A DNA stretch of 64,000 nucleotides. It comes from an uncultured Collinsella sp. (lineage in GTDB: Bacteria > Actinomycetota > Coriobacteriia > Coriobacteriales > Coriobacteriaceae). Both the position numbers and the translations under genes were made by a program. The stretch covers positions 29,492 through 93,491 of the forward strand of contig UQRW01000002.1 in the NCBI GenBank assembly GCA_900543515.1, in the 5' to 3' direction. Positions 58,829 to 64,000 of the stretch are shown in pieces. The notes beneath the pieces were generated by a model. The model was not told where the DNA came from. It saw nothing but the letters and a program-made list of their open reading frames with translations, and ran no database searches. Position 1 is the stretch's first letter. Each line of letters opens with the position of its first letter.

Positions 58829-60446
58829 GCTGCAGGTTTATAACATTGCACTCATTCGCGAGGCGACGCTGGTGCCGAGTGCCGGCCTGACTGTCCTGAC
58901 TGGCGAGACTGGCGCCGGCAAGACCGCGCTGCTCTCGGCCCTCAAGCTTATTTTGGGCGAGCGTGCGGATTCGTCGACGGTGCGCGAGGGCGAGGCGCTG
59001 GCGAGCGTTGAGGCACGCCTGTTTGACGGCCCGCACGACACGGAGGGCTTCACGGTCCAGCGCAGCCTTTCTGCCGAGGGCCGCAGCCGCGTGAAGATTG
59101 ACGGCCGCATCGCCAGTGTGCGCGAGCTTTCGGAGCGCGTTGGCGTGATGATGGATCTGTGCGGACAGCATGAGCATCAGCGCTTGCTCGACCCGGCGCA
59201 CCATGTTGCCATGGTTGATGCCTGGGCTGGGCGCCCGGCACTCGAGGCGCTCGAGCACTACCGTGCTTGCTTTAAAGCCTCGCGCGCGGCTGCCAAGGAG
59301 CTTCGCCGTGTGGAGGAAGCCTCACGCGCGCAGGGAAGTCGCGTCGAGGAAGCGCGTTTTGCTCTTGAGCGTATCACCGAGGTCGACCCCAAGCCAGGCG
59401 AGTACGAGGAGCTCGAGGAGCTGCTGCCGCGCTCGGAGCACGCCGAGGTCTTGGTTGCGACGGCCAACGAGGCCCATGCATCGCTTGCTGCCGAAGGGGG
59501 AGCGCTCGATGCCGTGAACAGTGCCGTGGCGGAGCTTTCCCGTATGGCTGCCGTCGATCGCAAGCTGAGCGACATTGCCGATGCGCTTTCGGATGCCTGT
59601 ATCTCCCTTGAGGATTGCGCGAACGAGCTTCGTTCCTATCGCGATGGCGTCGCCTTCGACCCGCGCGAGCTCGCTCGCATGCGTGAGCGGTATTCCGACC
59701 TCAAGGGTCTGTTGCGTCAGTGGGGTCCCACTATGGACGATGTTTTTGCCATGCGCGATCGCTCGCAAGAGCTGTTGTCGCTGGTAGACGATGGTGATGA
59801 GCAGATCAAGAAGGCGCGTGAAGCGCTTGGCGCAGCAGAGCATGAACTGTTCGCCGCCGCCAAGGCGCTTAAGCGTGCACGCAATACGGCGGCTCCGCGC
59901 TTCTGCCACGAGGTGGGCCGCCAGATGGCTCGCCTGGAGATGGGTAGTGCCGAGCTCGTCTGGGAGTCGCGTGATCTTCCCCGTGCTGAGTGGACGCCCG
60001 TTGGTCCTTCGAGTTACGAGCTGCTATACCGCAGCGGTGCCGGCTTGACGCCGCGTCCCCTGCGTCGAATTGCGTCGGGCGGCGAGCTCAGCCGCGTCAT
60101 GCTGGCAAGTAAGGTTGTCCTCGGTAACGCGGACGGTGTTGATACACTGGTGTTTGACGAGGTCGATGCTGGTGTCGGTGGCTCTACGGCGCGTGCACTC
60201 GCGAGTGTGCTGGCAGATCTCGCTGCTACGCATCAGGTGATTGTCGTAACCCACTTGGCGCAGGTCGCCGTCATGGCTGACAAGCATTATGTTGTCAGCA
60301 AGGAACCGGGCGAAGTCCCCCAGACGCATTTGGACGAGGTAACCGGCGAAGCGCGTACCGCCGAGATCGCCCGCATGTTGAGCGGCGATCAGTCCGAGGC
60401 AAGCTTGGTCCACGCAAAGCAGATGCTCGAAGAAGCTCGAGGTTAG
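58818..60446 (+). CDS. recN: DNA repair protein RecN
   Basis: RecN is an SMC-like ATPase acting early at double-strand breaks. The 542-residue protein has Walker A LTGETGAGKTALLSALKLI near the start. A coiled-coil arm follows (about residues 150-360). The C-terminal half has the signature IASGGELSRVMLASKVV and Walker B LVFDEVDAGVGGSTARAL. It is the last gene of the efp operon and converges on the RpiR-type gene. Confidence 0.95.
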   Translation: MIDELQVYNIALIREATLVPSAGLTVLTGETGAGKTALLSALKLILGERADSSTVREGEALASVEARLFDGPHDTEGFTVQRSLSAEGRSRVKIDGRIASVRELSERVGVMMDLCGQHEHQRLLDPAHHVAMVDAWAGRPALEALEHYRACFKASRAAAKELRRVEEASRAQGSRVEEARFALERITEVDPKPGEYEELEELLPRSEHAEVLVATANEAHASLAAEGGALDAVNSAVAELSRMAAVDRKLSDIADALSDACISLEDCANELRSYRDGVAFDPRELARMRERYSDLKGLLRQWGPTMDDVFAMRDRSQELLSLVDDGDEQIKKAREALGAAEHELFAAAKALKRARNTAAPRFCHEVGRQMARLEMGSAELVWESRDLPRAEWTPVGPSSYELLYRSGAGLTPRPLRRIASGGELSRVMLASKVVLGNADGVDTLVFDEVDAGVGGSTARALASVLADLAATHQVIVVTHLAQVAVMADKHYVVSKEPGEVPQTHLDEVTGEARTAEIARMLSGDQSEASLVHAKQMLEEARG

Positions 60447-60464
60447 GTCGTATCAGCGGTGTTG

Positions 60465-60497
60465 GTGGGACAAAATAGACTGAAATTTTTGTCCCAC
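60465..60497. repeat. GGGAC-core palindrome D between convergent genes
   Basis: GTGGGACAAAA and TTTTGTCCCAC are perfect 11-bp arms around 11 bases (TAGACTGAAAT). On both strands the arm begins with an A/T run, so it could also end transcription of recN and the RpiR gene. The GACTGAAATTTTT part resembles the inner part of palindrome E at 63724. Confidence 0.7.
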
Positions 60498-60505
60498 TAC
60501 GCGTT

Positions 60506-61363
60506 TTACTCAACGACCTTATCCGGCTGGATGAGCTCCTCGTAGTAGCTGATATGCTCACGCGCGTCTTCAATCTCGGGCAACAGGAAGTTGTAGATGA
60601 CTTCGATGATCATCGTGGCGCTGATTTTGGAGAACGCAAAGTCGCCCGTGGTGAGCAGCGCCTCGTGGTTCACGGTGTTAAAGGTGTAGTCTGCCAAACG
60701 AGCAAGCGGAGACTTGCTGTCGCTGCTGATGACGACTACGGTTGCGCCGCAGTCGCGAGCCGCTTTTGCCATGCGATTCAGTCGGCGCGATTTGCCAGAG
60801 TTTGAGATTAGCACGATAACGTCACCCGGGCGCAACGTGAGCGCAAAGCCGATTGATGTCTCGCTAATGGTGCTCGCCATGCAGCGCAGGCCCAGCTGCG
60901 AAAACTTAAACGTCGCATCGAGCGCGACCGCGTTCGTATTGCCCACAGCCGCAAACTCAATAACCCCTGCATGCTTAAGGGCATGCACAGCAGCCGCCAG
61001 CGTATCGTGGTCGATACCGTCGATGGTCGCATTAAGCTCGCTCACCTTGGCAGCCAGGATGTTCTTGAGGCTCTGCTCCATATTGTCGAGCGAGACCTCG
61101 TCGGTCAGGCCCTCGTTGCGCTGGCTTTCCAAATCCCTCGCCAACGAAAACTGAAAGCTGCGGAAGCTGCCAAAGCCCAGCTTGCGGCAGAAGCGCGAAA
61201 CGGTCGCCTCGGACGTGGCAGCGGCGCGTGAGAGCTGAGCCGCCGTGAGGCGTGGAGCCTCGGACTGGTGCTCCAATATATAGTCGACAATGCGCTGCTC
61301 GGACTCGCTGTATCCCTGATGGGTGCTAATGAGGGAAAGTGCGCTCTTGCTACTATCGGTCAT
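60506..61363 (-). CDS. MurR/RpiR family transcriptional regulator
   Basis: The 285-residue regulator has an N-terminal RpiR-type helix-turn-helix (LTAAQLSRAAATSEATVSRF, then CRKLGFGSFRSFQFSLA) and a C-terminal SIS sugar-phosphate binding domain with DVIVLISNSGKSRRLNRMA. ATG 61363 has AGGAG six bases upstream. It is divergent from the fructose-type PTS gene, and the space between holds palindromes, so it most likely controls the PTS gene in response to a phosphosugar. Whether it activates or represses is not visible. Confidence 0.88.
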   Translation of the reverse strand: MTDSSKSALSLISTHQGYSESEQRIVDYILEHQSEAPRLTAAQLSRAAATSEATVSRFCRKLGFGSFRSFQFSLARDLESQRNEGLTDEVSLDNMEQSLKNILAAKVSELNATIDGIDHDTLAAAVHALKHAGVIEFAAVGNTNAVALDATFKFSQLGLRCMASTISETSIGFALTLRPGDVIVLISNSGKSRRLNRMAKAARDCGATVVVISSDSKSPLARLADYTFNTVNHEALLTTGDFAFSKISATMIIEVIYNFLLPEIEDAREHISYYEELIQPDKVVE

Positions 61364-61411
61364 GGATGGCTCCTGGTTGGCATGAAAATCTAGCTTGATT
61401 TGCAATGCCAT

Positions 61412-61417
61412 AGTATA
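61412..61417 (-). promoter_or_regulatory. -10 box of the RpiR-type regulator
   Basis: TATACT on the minus strand lies about 50 bases before the regulator's ATG. No clear -35 accompanies it. Confidence 0.4.
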
Positions 61418-61464
61418 CGGGCATTTTCAATTACAAGATACACCTTGCCGTTTCAAGTGTTGAT

Positions 61465-61520
61465 GGTAAACTTTCACTTACCGTTTACGGTTATGAAAGA
61501 ACCTTTCACCGGAGATTTTC
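61465..61520. promoter_or_regulatory. Operator cluster between rpiR-type gene and PTS gene
   Basis: A perfect dyad TGAAAG-AAC-CTTTCA lies at 61494-61508. A further CTTTCA half-site is at 61471-61476 and a TTTTCA half-site at 61516-61521. A second dyad GTAAAC/GTTTAC (61466-61488) surrounds the first half-site. The arrangement suits a dimeric or tetrameric regulator acting on the PTS promoter and is consistent with RpiR-family sites, though the motif itself has not been checked. Confidence 0.55.
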
Positions 61521-61551
61521 ACCTTGTGTCTTCTCACGCGGACGGTAGGTT

Positions 61552-61559
61552 GGTATCTT
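61552..61559 (+). promoter_or_regulatory. Possible -10 of the PTS gene (GGTATCTT)
   Basis: TTGGTATCTT is of the GGTAnnnT form, 77 bases before the PTS ATG and just downstream of the operator cluster. Confidence 0.35.
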
Positions 61560-61635
61560 TCAGTTGTGGAAAAACGCGCATCAAAGCGCGTGTAGGGGAG
61601 CGCTCGCGGGCGCTGTACTCAAGAAGGAGGGACAC

Positions 61636-63639
61636 ATGGCTAAGTTTGACATCATCGCCGCGACCGGTTGCCCGACCGGCATTGCGCACACCTTCATGGC
61701 GAAGGAGGCGCTGGAGAAGGCAGCTGCCGAGCGCGGTCTGACCATTAAGGTCGAGACTCATGGCCAGGTCGGTGTCGAGAACGAGCTCACCAAGAGTGAG
61801 ATCGCTGGTGCCAAGGCCGTCGTCGTCGCGGCCGACAAGGATGTCCAGGCTGAGCGTTTCGCCGGTAAGCCCATGGTTTCCGTTGGTGTTTCCAAGGCCC
61901 TGTCCGTTGAGGCCGCCGGTAAGCTGATTGACCGCGCGCTCGCCGCCAAGGGCGACGACACGGTTGCCGCTGCCGCCGATGTCGAGGACGAGGTCGAGGA
62001 GAAGGAGTCCATCGGTCACGTCATCTACAAGCACCTCATGAACGGCGTCAGCCACATGCTGGTCTTCGTCGTTGCCGGTGGTGTTCTGACCGCCATTTCG
62101 TTCCTGTGGGGCATCACGTCCTTTGATTCGACGGCTGCCGACTACAACAGCTTTGCCGCGATGCTCAAGATTATCGGCGGTATCGCCATGAACCTCATGG
62201 TTCCGGTGCTCTCCGCCTACATCGCCGAGTCTATCGGCAAGCGCCCGGCGCTCGTCCCCGGCTTTGTTGCCGGTATGATTGCCATCCAGGGTCTTCCCAT
62301 CAACGCCGATACCGGCATGATCGACGCTGGAGGCTCGGGTGTGGGCTTCGGCTTCCTGGGCGGCATCGTCGGCGGCTTCCTCGCTGGCTATGTCATCCTG
62401 CTGCTCGAGAAGGCTTTCTCTAAAATTCCCGCGAGCCTTAATGGCCTGAAGGCAATCTTCCTGTATCCGCTGTGCTCTACCGCCATCGTCGGCCTGGTCA
62501 TGCTCGGTATTTCCGGCCCCATGGCTGCCATTAACCAGGGCATGATGGATTTCCTGCAGAGCCTCGGTAACTCCGGTCCGGTGATCCTTGGCCTGGCCAT
62601 CGGCTGCATGTGCGCCTTTGATATGGGCGGCCCGGTCAACAAGGCTGCTTACGCTACTGGCACCTTCCTGCTCGGTACCGCTCTCGAAGCTGGCGTCGGC
62701 ACCGAGACCTACAACTTCGGCACCAACTTCATGGCTGCCGTCTCCGCCGCTTGCATCGTTCCGCCGCTGATCACCACCTTTGCCGTCGTTGTCGGCAAGA
62801 AGTACTTCAGCCAGGAGGATCACGACGCCGGTGTCGTCAACCTCATCCTTGGTTGCACCCACATCACCGAGGGCGCCATTCCGTTCATGACCAAGAACAT
62901 CTGGCCTGTCATGCCCATCATGATGCTCGGCTCTTCTATCGCTTCGATCCTGACCATTATGTTCAACGTTCACGATCCGGCGCCTCACGGTGGCTTCCTG
63001 GTCCTGCCCGTTGTCGAGAACGGTCCGCTTTGGGTCCTCGCGATCCTCATCGGCGCTGTTGTCGGCGGCATCCTGTTCGTGGCCTTCAAGAAGTACGACT
63101 TCGAGAAGAATCAAAAGGCCGCTCCTGCAGCCAAGCCGGTTGAGGCTCCCAAGGCCGCTGCCGTCGAGGCCCCCAAGGCCGAGGCTGCTGACTTCGTGAA
63201 GGTCGAGAACGTCTTTGTCGCCGAGGACTTCGCTTCTCGTGACGAGGCTCTGAGCTTCGTTTCCAACCAGGCTGTCAAGGCCGGTATCGCCAGCGACGCC
63301 GACGCCGTGATGAACGCCTTCCTGGCCCGCGAGGCCGAGGGCACCACGGGCATGATGGAGGGCTTCGCCATCCCGCATGCCAAGTCCGACGCCATTACCG
63401 AGGCTGCCGTCATCGTCGTCAAGGACGAGTCCGGCGTGACCGGTTGGGACACCATGGACGGCGCTCCCGTCAACGTTGCCATCGCCCTGCTCATCCCGGG
63501 CGCTCAGGCTGGAACCACGCACCTCAAGATCCTGTCCAAGGTCGCCGAGGCGCTTATGGACGAGGACTTCCGTGCCACCGTCAAGGGTTCCACCGACGCC
63601 GCAGAGATCGCCAAGACGATCAACGCCCGCCTGGTCTAA
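61636..63639 (+). CDS. Fructose-type PTS permease, domains IIB-IIC-IIA
   Basis: This single 667-residue protein phosphorylates and imports a sugar, probably fructose. ATG 61636 has AAGGAGG five bases upstream. Domain IIB is at residues ~1-100 with catalytic Cys12 in AATGCPTGIAHTFMA. IIC spans ~130-490 with 8 to 10 membrane segments and ends FKKYDFEKNQK. An Ala/Pro/Lys linker leads to IIA, ~520-667, whose phosphorylated His is residue 581 in FAIPHAKSD. The B-C-A order differs from the common A-B-C order. No fruK or HPr gene is in view. Confidence 0.92.
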   Translation: MAKFDIIAATGCPTGIAHTFMAKEALEKAAAERGLTIKVETHGQVGVENELTKSEIAGAKAVVVAADKDVQAERFAGKPMVSVGVSKALSVEAAGKLIDRALAAKGDDTVAAAADVEDEVEEKESIGHVIYKHLMNGVSHMLVFVVAGGVLTAISFLWGITSFDSTAADYNSFAAMLKIIGGIAMNLMVPVLSAYIAESIGKRPALVPGFVAGMIAIQGLPINADTGMIDAGGSGVGFGFLGGIVGGFLAGYVILLLEKAFSKIPASLNGLKAIFLYPLCSTAIVGLVMLGISGPMAAINQGMMDFLQSLGNSGPVILGLAIGCMCAFDMGGPVNKAAYATGTFLLGTALEAGVGTETYNFGTNFMAAVSAACIVPPLITTFAVVVGKKYFSQEDHDAGVVNLILGCTHITEGAIPFMTKNIWPVMPIMMLGSSIASILTIMFNVHDPAPHGGFLVLPVVENGPLWVLAILIGAVVGGILFVAFKKYDFEKNQKAAPAAKPVEAPKAAAVEAPKAEAADFVKVENVFVAEDFASRDEALSFVSNQAVKAGIASDADAVMNAFLAREAEGTTGMMEGFAIPHAKSDAITEAAVIVVKDESGVTGWDTMDGAPVNVAIALLIPGAQAGTTHLKILSKVAEALMDEDFRATVKGSTDAAEIAKTINARLV

Positions 63640-63677
63640 TCCCGCAACACGCGATTACCATCGCCCCCTGTATATAA

Positions 63678-63711
63678 GGCGGAGTCCCTCTCCAGGGCCT
63701 CCGCCTTTTTT
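63678..63711 (+). terminator. Terminator of the PTS gene
   Basis: GGCGGAG and CTCCGCC, with an inner CCCT/AGGG pairing, are followed by TTTTTT. Confidence 0.88.
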
Positions 63712-63723
63712 CTATCCCTCCCA

Positions 63724-63794
63724 TAAGTTGCGGTGAAATAGGGACTGTTTAAACGATTCAACCCCAAATTCAGTCCCTATTTCACCGCAACTTA
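63724..63794. repeat. GGGAC-core palindrome E with 24-bp perfect arms
   Basis: The left arm (63724-63747, starting TAAGTTGCGGTGAAATAGGG) and right arm (63771-63794) are exact reverse complements, enclosing 23 bases. It is the longest inverted repeat in the window. The loop starts with GTTTAAACGATTCAAC; its reverse complement contains GAATCGTTTAA, which matches the GAAT...CGTTTAA in palindrome A at 9274. Confidence 0.85.
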
Positions 63795-64000
63795 CAGAGA
63801 TGGGCATAGACGGTCCTGCTTGCCGAGTCTTTAGTGCGGACAGACTATCAGCCAGAATTCCGTTTGGTCGATATTACTCTGGACCGACTGAGTTTCCCCA
63901 GCTTGCTCGCCCACGGAGGCCCGGACGCGGCCTGTGAGATTTATCGCGAGTTCCGCACGAGCCGAAGAGCACTTAATGTGCTCTTCGTGCGAGCAGGACT
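63795..64000. other. Unassigned end of the window
   Basis: I find no gene I can defend here. A frame on + is open from GTG 63834 to the window end (MRTDYQPEFRLVDITLDRLS...), 55 codons with no ribosome binding site. A minus frame of similar length is open too. A hairpin GAAGAGCAC-TTAAT-GTGCTCTTC lies at 63964-63986, with outer CGCAC/GTGCG pairing. The + frame may continue as a real gene or small protein in the next window. Confidence 0.3.

Overview
The window reads as a chromosome segment from a high-GC, low-redundancy anaerobe of the class Coriobacteriia, most like Collinsella. This is an inference from protein style, GC-rich third codon positions, the gene order and a T-box leader on ileS; no database search was possible. 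Almost all of it is core informational and metabolic DNA. I see no rRNA, CRISPR array, prophage, complete insertion sequence or secretion island. Many genes overlap by 1 to 11 bases and are read on the + strand in long operons.

Layout. 1-7755: end of the nusA-infB type operon (infB, rbfA, nrnA, truB, ribF) running into dnaG. 7866-9264: the primary sigma factor gene and its terminator. 9274-9518: a palindromic repeat, then tRNA-Asn with its own promoter and terminator. 9678-24571: a block that strongly recalls the Firmicute order yloU-yloV-recG...plsX...acpP-rnc-smc-ftsY-ffh, interrupted by rsmD, coaD, a coiled-coil protein gene, a YceD-type gene and rpmF. 24592-32615: a DUF134-NifX fusion with a paired palindromic operator, thyA-folA, an RNA methyltransferase, a MATE exporter, a cobO gene broken by a nonsense codon, ftsH and a DUF523 gene. 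32625-40864: a glycerol dehydrogenase-like gene, a complete T-box leader with ileS, lspA-rluD, a processive-type glycosyltransferase and a small prepilin peptidase. 40896-46813: a dNTPase gene, rarA, and a tight four-gene module of DUF948-like protein, degenerate anti-sigma, SigB/F-type sigma and AI-2E-family transporter. 47059-60446: alaS-ruvX-mltG-yqeG-aroK-(aroB-like), an M24 peptidase, then efp-asp23-nusB-xseB-tlyA-nadK-recN. 60506-63711: a divergent RpiR-type regulator and a fructose-type PTS permease. The last 290 bases hold a long inverted repeat and no gene I can defend.

How the parts work together. Translation is heavily represented (infB, rbfA, truB, rpmF, ileS, alaS, efp, rluD, tlyA, rsmD). 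So are protein export and membrane biogenesis (ffh, ftsY, lspA, ftsH, plsX, acpP) and replication, repair and chromosome organisation (dnaG, recG, recN, ruvX, rarA, smc, xseB). Regulation is visible as a transcriptional T-box, a sigma/anti-sigma pair, an RpiR regulator beside its likely target, and recurrent extended -10 promoters of the form G(G/C)TAnnnT.

The observations most worth following are: a set of intergenic hairpins built on a GGGAC core; the stress-type sigma module whose anti-sigma protein lacks the kinase motifs; an AroB homologue that has lost all its metal ligands; two palindromes 53 bp apart around the DUF134-NifX promoter; and the nonsense codon in cobO. I did not find a convincing new multi-gene system; the sigma module and the palindrome family are the nearest candidates.
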